64,000 bases of DNA from Epiperipatus broadwayi (lineage: Eukaryota; Onychophora; Udeonychophora; Euonychophora; Peripatidae), in NCBI GenBank assembly GCA_028023455.1, contig JAQFVV010012968.1:281501-345500 (forward strand), read 5' to 3'. Every line of letters begins with the position of its first letter. Positions within the stretch are counted from its first letter, which is position 1. Both the position numbers and the translations under genes were made by a program. The notes beneath the pieces are model-generated. The model was not told the origin of the DNA and did not search any database. It was given only the letters and a program-made list of their open reading frames with translations. Shown one piece after another: positions 41,603 through 54,489 of this stretch.

Positions 41603-42879
41603 TAGATTAAAAGTAGATGTTATATGAGGCATAATATAAGCAATATAATAAAGTAAAGAAAGAAAATAAAAGAAATTTCGTTGCATTATCATTTGATTAC
41701 TTTGTATTTATATTTTATTATTTTAAGATGTTAAAGTTTCAAAACAAATATCTTTATTTGCGAAAAGGAAGAGCATATTTAATTATCTTTCGAATAAATA
41801 TGTGGTTTTAAATTATATTAGTGAAACTGCCAATTGCTGGTTTCATCTGATGTTTAATTTCCCTTAGGAAGTAATGTACTGTATTTGTTGCAGAAGTCTG
41901 TTTATGTTTTTATGCATCTAGATTTTATATATAAAACAATTCAAAAAATGTTTGCTAGTTTATTTATGTTTTTAGTAGCGGAGTTCTCAGTTGGTGAAAT
42001 GAGCTCAGTAGATAATTTATAATCATTGCAAAATAAAAGCTTTAGCATTCATTTCATTTCCTCAGTTAAAATCAAAAGCAAACAAATTGACGCTGGATTT
42101 CTTTTTGAGGCATGATAGAAAGAAAATTGATTAAATTTAACTAACCTCAAGTTTTTATTGAATGAAACTGTTTTTTAAGAAACAGATCTCCACCTATTCG
42201 TAAATCTTCTTACATAACTCAATGTTTTGTGTGTATATATTTACAAAATAAGTCTGACACATACAAGTGTTATAAACAACCTTTATATAGTGCACTGCGT
42301 TGGGAAATGTTTATTAAGCATCATTCATAGAGAAATAGTGAAAGATAATGCATTATTTATCAGGCTTCTTCTACTTAAAAAATGCTGATACATAATTATC
42401 TATTTGGCTATAGACCAGCTCCATGAAAAAAAAAATCTAAAATTGATTAAAAATATTGTGCACAAGAGCTCCTAGTAATATCATTTTATCATTTTGATGG
42501 TTTCATTTTTATAGACTGATATGTATATATAACACCACTTCTAAACCAGTATAGTCATTTTAATTCCAAGAAAGAAAGAGAAAAAAATGTTTGTTCTAGA
42601 AACGAAGCACAAAGATATCCACCTATAGAAAACGTAGGTCTATTTTTTATATACTTGATATTTTACAATGGTCTCTTTTATTTTTTTCAGTAGAAAACTT
42701 ACTTTTTTTTAACTATTGCAAAACCATATTTTTGTATTCTATTCTCTGCCATATCTTTTCATTTGAAACAACTGACATTGCATTTTTTAGACTTCATTTG
42801 AGAATACCATTATAATGTTGATGGGATTTACTTTTCTCAAGAAACTATGCTCTAGTTCACTATAAAACCTGTTTTAGGA
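41603..42879. other. AT-rich gene-free stretch
   Basis: No coding similarity, RNA motif or repeat edge recognised. Confidence 0.5.
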
Positions 42880-43490
42880 AACTTTACATTGATCCTTCAT
42901 TTTATATGTCCATTCCAATAAAGATGTGATTGATCAATAGTGGACTGTATGGTGTGGGATCCAAAAAGCTGAAAAAGGCTTTTATTTTTATTTTATGACT
43001 ATGCCATTATATTTTTAAAATTTTTATAGAGGTTCCTTAAATGAAACTTATTGAATGTTCTAATATGGTGCTAGTAAGATGTCCAAATCTCACTTCCATA
43101 TAATAAATGAGGAACTAATAAGGGAAAATATTAGCTCTATATATAGCTAACTTAATTGCAATAGTTATTTTATTGTGATGATAAAATATATCTTTTAACT
43201 TATTAAAAGGAGCACATTGAAATCTATGATGTACCTCAACATTTAAATCCATCATTTGTAAAATTTTCAAGGTATTTGAACTGGTTTAGTTTACATTCTC
43301 TAATTGGTAATCATTCAAGTTAAAAGTTGCTGAGGACTGTTCTTTCATCACAGGCTGATAATAAATTTTATTTTTTGAATATTAATCACTAACCCCAAAT
43401 TTTCATATGTTTCATTCCAAACAGTGTTTACATTCTGTAAATCACTTTTGACCTGTAGAAACATCATAAATATATGCATACTGTAAGATA
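42880..43490 (-). pseudogene. Decayed LINE polymerase fragment (post-RT region)
   Basis: Minus-strand translation in broken frames gives the late RT region: SDLQNVNTVWNETYENLGL and INIQK (family DLQ..LN....W....GL.IN..KTK), then KLAIYRANIFP and, in another frame, VPHLLYGSEIWTSY (family K..IY...V.P.LLYGSE.W). Many stops. This differs from the RTE-like copies in the window. A related scrap lies near 62400-62620. Confidence 0.6.
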
Positions 43491-43539
43491 TTTTAAAAAT
43501 TTATCTGTCAACCCTTGTTTGTATGATTACACTACAGTA

Positions 43540-44320
43540 CGTATAATTGATTTTATTTACAATTTTTGTTGTAGTTTCAAGTTTTATTTTAATCATAGCT
43601 GATGGATATTTATTGTGAGGATTTGTTGTTTGTTGATTTTTTCATGTTTTTAAGTTTTTCTTTGCTCTGTTCTATTCTGATAGTATAAGTCCAACTTTTC
43701 TTATTATTGATTATTTAAATCAAGTATTTTTCTGTTTGTGAAAGTGGGGTAATAATAGTTTAATTTGATTAAGAGGTAATCTTGCTAGAAATATATGTAA
43801 GAAGGTCAATTAATTGAAGGGGTTATTTTTTTTGATATGTGTCCAAAGTAGTTTAATAGTACTTTTTCAGTGATATAATGAACCCAGAATTTTGTTGGAG
43901 TGGAATAATCTCTATGCTATGGTTTCAAATTCTTCCATATGAATATGTGAATCAGGATGATAGTGGTATATCTGTAACCATCCCTTGACTTTTGTAGAAA
44001 ATTGGGAATGCAGTGTTCTTATACATAATATTAATAGTTCCATTATAAATCTATAATATAAGTTATCCTGGTTTGTAGGCTATCATATTATATTAATGGA
44101 TACATTTGTGAATATTTTTTTCATGTCAAAAATTACTAGGATACCACTTCACTCTATTTTTATATTATTGATTGATTTTGAAAATCTTTAGGATTCTGTA
44201 GCCAAGAACTGTATTTTATATGTCAAAAAATTAAGAAACTGGAGAAGAAATCTTGACATATCTTATTGATGATAGAAATAGTTCAACACATAAAACAGGC
44301 ATATTTAAAGGACATTAAAT
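43540..44320 (-). pseudogene. Decayed Penelope-like RT fragment
   Basis: Minus-strand pieces include LVIFDMKKIFTNVSINII (family LVSFDVKSLFTNVP), FYKSQGMVTDIPLSS (family Y.Q..G..MGSPLSP) and a SAMIK-type thumb piece near 43600. Nucleotide stretches such as TCAAGATTTCTTCT and CCATCAGCT match the Penelope-like pair at 54205-56950, so it belongs to the same family. Frames are broken throughout. The GIY-YIG part is not visible. Confidence 0.6.
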
Positions 44321-44329
44321 CTGTAACTA

Positions 44330-46690
44330 ATAAATGTGTGTAATAAATAGATTTAAATGCTAAAAATATAATAAAAATGTTGTATGTTTTTTTTATAATT
44401 TTATTTATGATGTTATAAAGCAACATATTTACTAAAAATAGGCATCGCAATTTGAAATATGTAAGTTGAAATTATGTCATTTAGTAAATTCTTATTTTGC
44501 ATTGATACTTTGTTTTGTTATATCATGATGAAAGTAGTTATCAAAATATACATAGTATTCCTATTAAATTCCTAATATTTTATACATTTATATAGAGAGA
44601 AATGATTTTTTCAAATACATTACAAAATATTTTATATAATGAAATTTTATTATTATATACATATAAACAAAAACATGGAATAAACTCTACAATAGACAAT
44701 ATAACAATAGAAATAGAAATACTACTCAGGATAATGTAATGTCATAAGTTGGCTATAGTTATTATTTATTTTTTAACATTGTTATACTGTAGAGTTTATT
44801 CCAGTGTATTTTGTTTATTATATTTATTTTATCTTATTATATATATTGGTCAGCCATTCTAAACTTTAATTGTATACATGATTGTTGTCAAAAAAATGTC
44901 AAATAGATTTTTTTCCCTACTAAATTTCCAGAATTGTATATGTTTACGCAGAAAGCAATAAATGTTTCAAATATATTACATATTTTTTTAACTGTTTTAG
45001 ATTTCAGGCGCCATATTAAATTTTTAAAAAAACTGACCTGAGACACAATTTTCACAATAACTTCAGTTTTAATTATGTTAAAGCAAAAAATATTACATTT
45101 ATATAAACTAGAAAGATGAAAGAAAACAATAACTCTAAGACAAATAGTGATAATCATTTAAAAAATAAAGAAAAAAGAAATTTCAATATCTGACATAATT
45201 ATTACTTTATTATTTGTTCATAGTTTCTAATTCATCATTAACTAAGTTTAAATTACATCTTCATTGATAATTTCTTTGCTTTCCTCACAAAATTATCATT
45301 CAAACCATATGTAATATGTCTTACCGAGATAATCCATAGCTTCAGAATCTCCAAAAGTATTCACATAAGAATTCTTCGTTTTTATCTAGTACCCCAAAAG
45401 TTATCAAAATTCAAAGGTATCTATAAAAAAAAGATTAATCCTAATAAAAGATACAAAACAAATCATTTCCAGAAGATAGATATGCATTTGTCATCATAGC
45501 AATTGGCTATTGTCTGTATCACTGATTAAATTAGTTTTATCTCTTCATTCTTTATGAATACCAGTAATGTTTATATTCTTTATGCACACTTGTTATGCTA
45601 TCTTCTTATATTTATTATATCACATAGCTATCATTTATTTGCATATAGTTCATTTGTTAGCTATAGACTTGAAAATAATGTGATGAAAGATATGACAAAA
45701 CTAGTGACTCCACAGATGAGTATCAAGGCATAGGCAAGAATCAGAATTTGATTCTTTGCTTGCATATGAAATCTTTCTGTACATTTTATTATTAGTTTTG
45801 TAAATCATTATTTGTTATACAACACACAAGAGTAAACACAACCATACTATATAAACATAGTAATAAATAATAAATTATTAAACCTTTTGAGAATCATTAT
45901 TTTTATAAAATAAGTTTATTTTTATAAAATAAGTGGATTATATTAGAACACAAAATTGCTGTACATAATGAATTCATATGAGCATGAATTTATATAGATA
46001 CTACTATAAATGCAGATTAAGAAAAATTAAATGATTTTTTCAAATAATTAACAAAAAAAAATATTCAAAAAATTAAAATTGTATACTTATGAGACCATAT
46101 TCTGCAATTACATTTAGACTCTATGGAATGCTTTGTTTGTGAATCAGTGTCATTTTAATCCAATAAAGGCATATGTTTACGCCGATAAAACTTTTCTGTT
46201 TTATTGTTTCGTGAAAATTATAAAATTGATATAAAAAAAAATTAAATGCGCCAGTTACTATAAAAAAAAAAAAAGTCAAATTTTCATCAGATTCTAGAAA
46301 GCTAAGTAAAAAATGTATAAAATGCCTTTATTTCTGTTGAAGTCATGCTTATAGTCTTTACATCATTAAAAAAAGAAAACATTTTGACCAGTCAAATAAG
46401 ATGCAAAAGTCACCCACATAATGATAGGTAGCAGTTAATAATATTTCTAACATTATATATATTTATTATAATAAATAAAAAAATTGAAAAATTTGCAATA
46501 CTGTGATTTCTTATGTTATAAATGTAAATGGCAGTGCTTTGTTCTCTATATTGCATCTATATTGGCATTTAAAAGAGGGCCCTCCTTTTGAATGCAATCG
46601 ATCCTGTTAGTTAACAATTGACATGGGGCAGTTAGATTTTATTAACTACTGTATTAACCTTATGTGCTTTCTAATTAAACATTTAAAAAT
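44330..46690. other. AT-rich stretch; one small inverted repeat
   Basis: No coding feature is recognised. The ORF at 44888-45157 has no supporting pattern. A short imperfect inverted repeat lies at about 44675-44706 and 44774-44805 (GGAATAAACTCTACA and its complement), possibly another worn foldback. Confidence 0.5.
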
Positions 46691-46699
46691 AAATAATTC

Positions 46700-47095
46700 C
46701 TTATGTTTAAATATTTCCATATATATATTGGTATTTATATACTTTAATATTATATATTGTTGTTCCTAAATGGCTAAGCCTACTAATATATGGAGTATCT
46801 GAATTAAGTTCAGGCCCATATGATTTTTTCAGTTGGAGAGCTGACTTTAAAGACATGGAGATGTCTAAAAGTTTCAGATCTTTTTATAACAATTAACTTT
46901 TAGATAAATGCTTTGGTTGAGTTGGTTTTTTAAATCTAATGTCCCAACTCCTCACTGAAGAGACCCATAGGTCGAAACCGGTCTGGGGATGGGGACAATT
47001 CAAGATAAAAATGACATGAATTACAATGCAACCTTTGTCTATGAAAACCATTACTTCAACATTTATATTATACCAACTGAAGTTTGAGATGAGTT
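46700..47095 (+). mobile_element. Retroelement 3' end with CTGAAGA-stem-GAAAC motif
   Basis: A somewhat GC-richer block contains CTCCTCACTGAAGAGACC, ATAGGTCGAAACCGG (motif 46955-46978) and then an A/T-rich tail. GACC and GGTC form the stem between the CTGAAGA and GAAAC boxes. The same layout with CTCCTCACTGATGAAGATTA occurs at 62243-62290, followed by the same CAGTCTAGG-like continuation. I read both as noncoding 3' ends of a Penelope-type family. The element boundaries are uncertain. Confidence 0.45.
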
Positions 47096-47099
47096 TCAG

Positions 47100-48426
47100 T
47101 ATGTAATAAAATGTTACTCATATTTTTTTTCTTTCTTGTGTGATTTTCACAGTGAATAAGTTAACCTTAGATTCATCAAATTGTGTTGCTATGACAATGA
47201 TAATATTGATATAAAAATTGTTTATTATTAATTGTATCGTATAAGATTGTGAATTGACTTTATTCATTTAGAAATGGATATATGAATAACAAAGCTTATA
47301 ATTTGAATAAAATTATTATTTTTTCTTCATTATATATTTTCTTTACGGCATTCAACATAATAGATTACAAATAATATATCTAAATGTTTAATATAGCTAG
47401 TATATTTGTTGCTTTATTTGTATAATATTATATTTGAAAGATATGTGTAAAAAGTTTATTTCCATTGCATTCTTAATTATTTAATTTATGTTTGACTGAA
47501 AGGATTTTATTTGTTTCTTAAAAATGTAAATGTTTGTTATATATAATAATTGTGATTTTTTTTATTTGTCATTATTTTGTAATAAAATTTTTATTTATGG
47601 AATTTTGGCTAGATTTGATTAAATAGTGAATAAAGACTATTACTATAGTTACTTTGATGCTAAAAAAAAGTTTATAAATAAAATCAAGCAGATTAAATGC
47701 TCTCTCTACTTTTACTTCAATAGAAACAAATCTTAATTGTTTCTTATGATTTTTTTCATTTATTTTTAAAACTAAATGATTGAAAAATGGTTAAAATAAT
47801 CAACTGATAAGAAACAATATTCCCCCACAACTGTACAGTGTGCCAAAAGATTTATGAAGGATGACAATTTATTATAAAAAACAAAAAGTAAATTGAAAAT
47901 TAATTATTAGCATTTCAAAACCATCAGAATCGTTCTTCAATTTAGCAAAAAAAAACAACAGATATTACTTGCTTTTCAATGATGAGATCTAAATATTAAC
48001 AACAGAAAAATGTACATAAAGATTATGTTTACCTATTGACATAATGTTATAAACTTGATGTATTACTTATACATGGGATAAAAACTAATTGACTTTCCAT
48101 AGCATCATAATGGATGAAACTAACATATCTGTTCACTTGTAATGTTTTATATATTGAGTACTTGCTTAATGAAATTATATCTGCATTACATTATCATGTA
48201 TGTAAATTAGTCTTTGGATACTTATAATCTTATATAGATCAAATATTACCTAATGAAAAGATAATTTTGATATTTGGAAAATAATGGAATTCACAATATG
48301 TACTTCAAATTTTATAGCTTTTTATAATATTTGTATTTTTTTCTGGAAAAATAAAACAATGTAGGATCACAGTTTAAAAAAGTATTAGAACCACTATACT
48401 GTTTTAGAAAGGCCATATTTAAAGAC
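47100..48426. other. AT-rich gene-free stretch
   Basis: Nothing recognisable besides A/T runs. Confidence 0.5.
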
Positions 48427-48441
48427 TAATACTGAAGTTGT

Positions 48442-48704
48442 CAAAATAAGGGTCATAGATCACATGACCCTATTCTCTTAAGCTTGTAAGTTATAAACAA
48501 TGAGGATTGCCAATTTCTCAACAAGATTTGTGATAAATGCTCAGCCAGAGTCAGCATTTAAAATATCTCTGTCAGGAACCCCCCACCCAAACCTCTGACC
48601 ATGGTTATGGGTTTGGGGGGGGTCCTGACAGAGATATTTTTAATGCTGGCTCAGGCTGAGCATTTATCACAAAGCTTGTTGAGGAATTGGCAATCCTCCT
48701 TGTT
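48442..48704. mobile_element. Foldback retro-insertion with 15-bp target duplication
   Basis: TAATACTGAAGTTGT at 48427-48441 is repeated at 48705-48719, enclosing 263 bp. The left part (AGGGTCATAGATCACATGACC, TTAAGCTTGTAAGTTATAAA) is shared with the insert at 9449-9588. From about 48495 the sequence folds back on itself: arms about 48495-48597 and 48602-48704, pairing through ATATCTCTGTCAGGA/TCCTGACAGAGATAT, centred near CCATGG at 48600-48605. Nothing is coded. The two family members stop their inverted arm at different points, so the fold is made on insertion rather than being a fixed terminal repeat. Confidence 0.85.
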
Positions 48705-48719
48705 TAATACTGAAGTTGT

Positions 48720-51030
48720 TTGCTTATCATTATCAATATTATTGCTATATTTTTTCATATTGGTATTAATTTTAGGTTAACTACTGATTTATTTACAGAA
48801 CTGTAAAAGAGTAATGCCTTTCTAAGTTTGAATTTATATCTTGCAGCATACTAATTCTTATTTTAATTTAAAATATTATTTTTTTTATTTATTGATTATA
48901 AATTAACTTCAGATATATCAGATACATTAGCAGTTCAAAAAAATTACATTATAATAATTATTTATTTTATTTTGCTCTCTTACATTTATATAAACAAATC
49001 AGTAAATTCATATATATATATATATAAATCAGTAATCAATGTCTGTATTCCAATTATAAACAAATATATATAATTCTTCCAAAAACAATACAATAATTAA
49101 TACAGTAAATAATATTTTAAAAACAAATATCTACTATAATTTAATAGAAGTACTTTCGACTATCTAAGTAGTTGTTATCAACAAAATTCAAATTCAGTTA
49201 CAAAAAACTGTTATAAATGTCTACAAAAACAATTATGCCATCCATCAATTTTTCCATAATTTATTAATTTTTATATTCACAGCTTGTCTCTTTATCAAAT
49301 GCTGCTATGTTAATAAATTTTGAATTAGTTTAAAACAAGTGCAAATTTATTGGTTAATCGTATTTGGTTGAAATGATATTTACTAATTGATTATATCACA
49401 TAATTTATTAGAAGCAGTTATAAAAATAATTTAGAGTACAAAAACACAGGATGAGTAAGAAAGTATAATTACATATCATTTTTATACCAAATTTAATGTT
49501 TATTATTATTTGGACCAGATATCAATTTTATACAGCCATAAATTAACTGATTTGATGCTCTTAAATTTTTAATAAATAATTAAAAGCTTATTGTAATTAT
49601 TTTATTAGTAACTCATAATAGATATATTAAAATAGAATTTGATTATTGATAAAGGTGCAAATATGATAATTATTGAAGATGAGTAAAGGTAGTTGCAATG
49701 AAATGTTCATGTATTTTATCTTAAGTTATTATTGATTAATAAATGAATATTATATTGAGTCAATATTATTCCACAAAGAATGTAATCTTATTCAGTTATA
49801 AAGCTGGTAATAGTAATATATTTTATTCTGTTACAAATTAGAGTAATTTGTTATTATTATCTTAAAAGTTTGTTAGTGTGCATCAGAAAATTAGTTTACA
49901 TATTAGATTTTAATAATAATATTTGACTATAATAAATTTAACAATCTTTCATATGCTTTGTCAGCTATAGTCTAAAGTTTTAACAACTTAGCTTTAATAA
50001 ACTGAAGAGTAATTGGATGTGATTGTTGGAATAAGCATCAAATAGGAATGTATTATTTATTTTATATACTTTTATGATTGGATATTGAAAATCTGAAGGT
50101 TGTTTAATAGGATGATTTTATTTTATATATATTAAGTTGGTGAAAATGGGAAGATGTATTGGGGTAATTAATTTTGCATTATTATTAAGGATTTAATCTT
50201 ATTATAATTGACTTTGTTAAAGAGTATTTTGATATTAGTGAAATAATAAGGTTGAGTTGGTAATACTTTTATTTTATTTAGTTATAAGAAAAAATCAATA
50301 ATTGAGTGATATATTTTGTTAGATATCAGTAATATTACAAACATATAGGGCATATCAAGATTATTATTTAATCAATATATGAATAATTTAATGTTTGATT
50401 TGTGGTACAAATTTGTATTATTATAAAGCATGTGTTGATTCATGAAGAATATTAAAGTGTATCTGTGTAATTCTTTGTCATTATTTTCATTCTCTTATAA
50501 GAATCTATATAATAGGCATATACTGTTATTTACAAGAGAGTAATATTTAGTTTTATTACTTTATCTTCGGGTTAAAGCAAGTAATGCTTATATTTTAGGG
50601 TAGTCTGAAGTAATATTTTAATTGTTTTCTGTCCATTCTAAATGCTATTGAAATTTATGAGATTAAAACAAAGATTATTATCAGTGTTTCATTAACTTAA
50701 GTGCTAGATTGTTATTCGTTGATTGATATTAATTTTAGATTAGCTTATTACTTTTATTCTGTTACAAATGACACTACAATTTATGGGTATTGATAAATTT
50801 GAATTGTTATTACATGATTCATAATTTTATTTTGTTACAAATAGTGAACTATAATTAGGTTATGACTTAGGATACAGCATGACCCACATATTTATTATGT
50901 TACAAATGGCTCTCATATCTCTGAGACCTTAAAAGAAGAGTATACCCTCATACATTTGACAATGGCTGAAACATTAGAATAAAGACTATTTTAATGCTTA
51001 AATGTTTATTAAGTTGATTTTTTGATTTAA
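48720..51030. other. AT-rich gene-free stretch
   Basis: Very AT-rich, with no recognised gene. Ends in the TA tract at 51035-51060. Confidence 0.5.
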
Positions 51031-51060
51031 TAAGATATATATATATATATATATATATAT

Positions 51061-53495
51061 TGTACCGGTATAAATCCACCACGCTTACTCATACACAGTA
51101 CCCGAGTTCAAACCCAGTCCACGTTTAAGAATAAATTCCAAAACGCCAACTGAATTCAAACCCAAACCCCGGTATGACCAACCGATGATGACTTTATAAC
51201 AGCACGGGGTTATCCCTTTATAGCTCAGCTCAGAACATAGACTAATTCTTACAGTTAATGATATATATATATATTATACTCTAGATATTGGAACGGTCAT
51301 TCATGTAACGTATATATTGAAGTTCCAATACAGACAAAAATGTTAAATAGACTTGGAGAGTAATAAGGTGGAGGACACAAAATTATATTAAATAAATTTT
51401 CAATAAGAAAATAGAAATATAAGCATATAAACATAGTATTCAACAATACGGTAAGACTTTCATGAACCCTCTTGTATTTGGCTACTAGTCTTTAGTAATC
51501 ATTTTATCTGGTGAACAAACTCATGCCAATAGCTGGGTAGTTAAATGATTGAGGGGTGGCTAAGAGAATCAGAGTATTTGAGCATTGAAAAAAAATATTT
51601 ATCTAAAGATTATTTATTAATTTATTTTATTCGAATAGGCTCGAGCCGTTACGTAGACGAACAGTTGGAGGAGGTTTTATATAAATACAACATAGGAGAT
51701 AGATGTACAGGTGGTTGCCTGGATTCAAGAGCCCTACAGTAATCACTTGCGGTGCATCAACGGAATACCGGGCGGCTTGTACTTTGACAAGGCTTAATGC
51801 CCCCAAGTAGATCCGACACTACAACCACCGGGATCATTCCAAACCCGTGATCCAAGAGATACCTGGAAAAAATTTTCTTCCCCAATGGTAGTATGGCGAG
51901 ACGCTAACTTCAGCGAAGAGAAGGCATTGCCACAAACATGAAGGACGAGTACTTGAAGTGGATTTTTAAAAGAAATTATACAAAACCTGGAATCTATTCG
52001 TCTATTTCTTATCCCAATAAAACATAGCGGAATTAAACTGACCGCGAAAACAATAATTAATTAATTTTACTCTGAAACCCCTAACCCTCCAGGTTGACAG
52101 GCGGTAGCAATAGTATCAAATTATACAGTGAGTTATTTCTTATTTCATATATGATATTAATATAATACTCGGAAATCATTTTATATATTTAAGATTGAAC
52201 CTTAGATTACAATTACATGACAACTTAACATAGAATAATAAAGTGAGTTAACATTTACCAACTCGGAATATGAAAGAATATTTAATTCAGAAAACGGAAT
52301 TACTTGTAAATAACTTAATCATCATTTTACACTAGTTTTACACAGAGTTGGGAAATATTACTATTGGCATCGTTTGTTTATGGAATAAGCAACAAAAAAA
52401 AATATAAATGCATTCATTTGAATTATTATTACTATTAATTACAAATTTTACGAATTATTTCTAAAGACTAGAGCGGAGGATTAAAAGAAAAGAAAATTTA
52501 CTGACAGGTTAAACAGTATCATTATAAACAAGATAAAAACTTACATGTCATTTATTTGATTGATAACATTAAGCTCGGGAGAAAGTTAAAAGTTCATATA
52601 ACACAGTTACCCTTCTTTCTTCATCCGGCTTGGCTTCTTACGATTTATATTTCCGACGAACGTAGGCGCGCATTTTGAAAGTTATTTGCAAGGCATTGTC
52701 AACTTGGAGATTGGAAGCTGGAAACTATGAAGCACATACAACATGATCAGTCAGCGGCACGAAGATTCACTTTGGCAGGACAGAGATCAGCTCCTGGCAC
52801 TTAGCCCATCAACATTGCGGTTTACCAGTGAGCTTCTTAACAAAGTTATAGGAATTATTTTAGCAGCTGCAGTGCTGTCTTAAGACTACCTCTCTCAACC
52901 ACGTCAAAAGTTAGAATAAGTTTTTTTCTAAGATGGCCACGATTGACCTTTCCGCCTGGTTTTTGTGTTTAAGCTCCTCCTACTTTCTCTAGCTTCCAGC
53001 CATCCAGCTTGACCATACACATTCAGACGTATCCATTCCCATCTCTTTTACTTTGATACGCAATTTTTAAATTGACACAGTAATTACAAATCTACATTTC
53101 TTATCTAATTTCCAATACAATTTAATTACTCTGTACATTTGTGTAATTTAGATTTTAATTAAAAACACTGATCAAAGGAATGTGACTTTTGATCAGTATT
53201 TTTAAATGACTTTGTACAATTTTAAAAAAAAATTAAAATTCAAACAAATACGCCCGCAATAAACTTTAAATTAAATTGATATAAATCCACAGACCACGCA
53301 CACACGAATATTATTTCATGATTTGTGACATTTATATACGGAATCTTACCTATTGATTTACAAAACATAAAATATATAACTAATCTTTTTATTATGACTG
53401 AAAATAGACCAATCTCACTGCGGGCAGATAGTGGTTCGAATTACCGTACTTAAAACACATGAAACGAAGATCGGTTCTCCGATCTGTCTGTTTCA
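51061..53495. mobile_element. Candidate solo LTR, 2.4 kb, inserted in a TA tract
   Basis: The block starts TGTACCGG directly after 26 bp of TA repeat and ends CTGTTTCA directly before another TA tract, so it has TG...CA ends with matching TA flanks. It is clearly richer in GC than its surroundings, with sharp edges. A TATATAAATA box (about 51680) followed by AATAAAACATAG (about 52013) would fit promoter and poly(A) signals on the plus strand. No significant ORF (one of 65 codons at 51545). A GATCGG-TTCT-CCGATC hairpin lies at 53470-53485. The second LTR and internal region are absent, so the identification rests on ends, flanks and composition. Confidence 0.5.
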
Positions 53496-53509
53496 ATATA
53501 TATATATTT

Positions 53510-54204
53510 GTAACATTACCTTTAAAAAATATATTTAAAACTGGAATTGGAATTTTATTGTGCAGATAGATTAAATAGTGTATTTGAAATGTCTGGAATG
53601 GAATACTATCCCAGAAGATAAAAGCTTTTGAAATAGATCAATTTTAAATTATTATAATTGAAAAAAAAAAAAAACATTGTAAGACTTTTCGAATAAATGT
53701 CGTAAAATATATTTGTTGTTAAAAAGAAAAAGCAATTGGTTGAATATTATATTTGTAGTTGTGGAGAAGAAAGAAACTCACAAACTTTTTAGTCAAGAAT
53801 TAAATAGATATAGTGTTGTTATTTTCCTTCCAGAAACAAATGAAAGTTTCATAAATAGCATTTTATTAAGGCATAGATTGTGGTCGCAAAATTGAAAGGA
53901 CTTCCATTTTAGGTATTTATGATAGCATGAAATTTTAGTGAAGTATAGTAAAAGTGAAAAAAATAATTAATGTAGTTAAAAAAATGATTGGAAATAAGTA
54001 TAAAAACAGTTGCATAGTGTTATTGGAGGATTGGAATTCCACATAGGAATCAAGAAATTTGGTGCAAGTTTTTAGTTTTCAATAAGAAATAAGAGATGTG
54101 ATAGTTCATAAGTTTATAAATCATAAAAGAAAGATTTACATATTAAAAGATGCAGATGATAATAATAAATTTATTTAAATTATATTTTGATTCAAAATAT
54201 GTTG
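53510..54204. other. AT-rich gene-free stretch
   Basis: No recognised feature. The 60-codon ORF at 53713-53895 has no supporting similarity. Confidence 0.5.
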
Positions 54205-54336
54205 AGAAATAGTTGTATTTATATGTTGGACTATTTCCATTATCTAATATGAGTATTGAATGTCTTTAAAAAATTTAACTCTTTTTAAATATTTCAAATA
54301 CATTTAACTCATATTAATAGCACCCAGGCTATACAC

Positions 54337-54376
54337 ACAATGTTTCAAAAGGTATTATTCTCCTTTCATCTTCAGG
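54337..54376 (-). other. CTGAAGA-stem-GAAAC motif, left copy
   Basis: On the minus strand CTGAAGATGA is followed by AAAGG ... CCTTT and then TGAAACATTGTG. The stem closes a nine-base loop. The right copy has the equivalent at 56795-56828 with AGAGG ... CCCCTT. The order of boxes is that of a hammerhead core, but the first box has CTGAAGA instead of CTGATGA. Confidence 0.55.
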
Positions 54377-54403
54377 TGTTGCTGGCTTTACCAGTGACCA
54401 TAC

Positions 54404-54486
54404 TGGCATGGGAATCAAACCTGGACCCTTAGACTTTTGAATATTGAATTTGAAGTTAATGTTCTATCCAACTGAGCAATCCTGCC
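54404..54486 (-). other. tRNA-like segment in Penelope 3' region, left copy
   Basis: The minus strand reads TTGCTCAGTTGGATAG (A-box-like, 54464-54479), then an anticodon/variable-like stretch, then GGTCCAGGTTTGATTCCC (B box within 54409-54426). Box order and spacing are those of a tRNA with a longer variable arm, and the whole resembles a class II (Leu-type) tRNA. It lies between the nuclease ORF and the 3' motif, so it is part of the element rather than a free tRNA gene. Confidence 0.55.
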
Positions 54487-54489
54487 AAA

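Noticed and set aside
44675-44805. Short inverted repeat as a separate element
   Set aside because: Only about 15 bp match well. Too little to define ends or a family.
51545-51742. 65-codon ORF in the candidate solo LTR
   Set aside because: No domain, short, and it spans the TATA-like sequence. More likely noncoding.
54404-54486. Functional tRNA gene
   Set aside because: The same segment occurs at the same place in three copies of a Penelope-like element, and the acceptor stem is not convincing.
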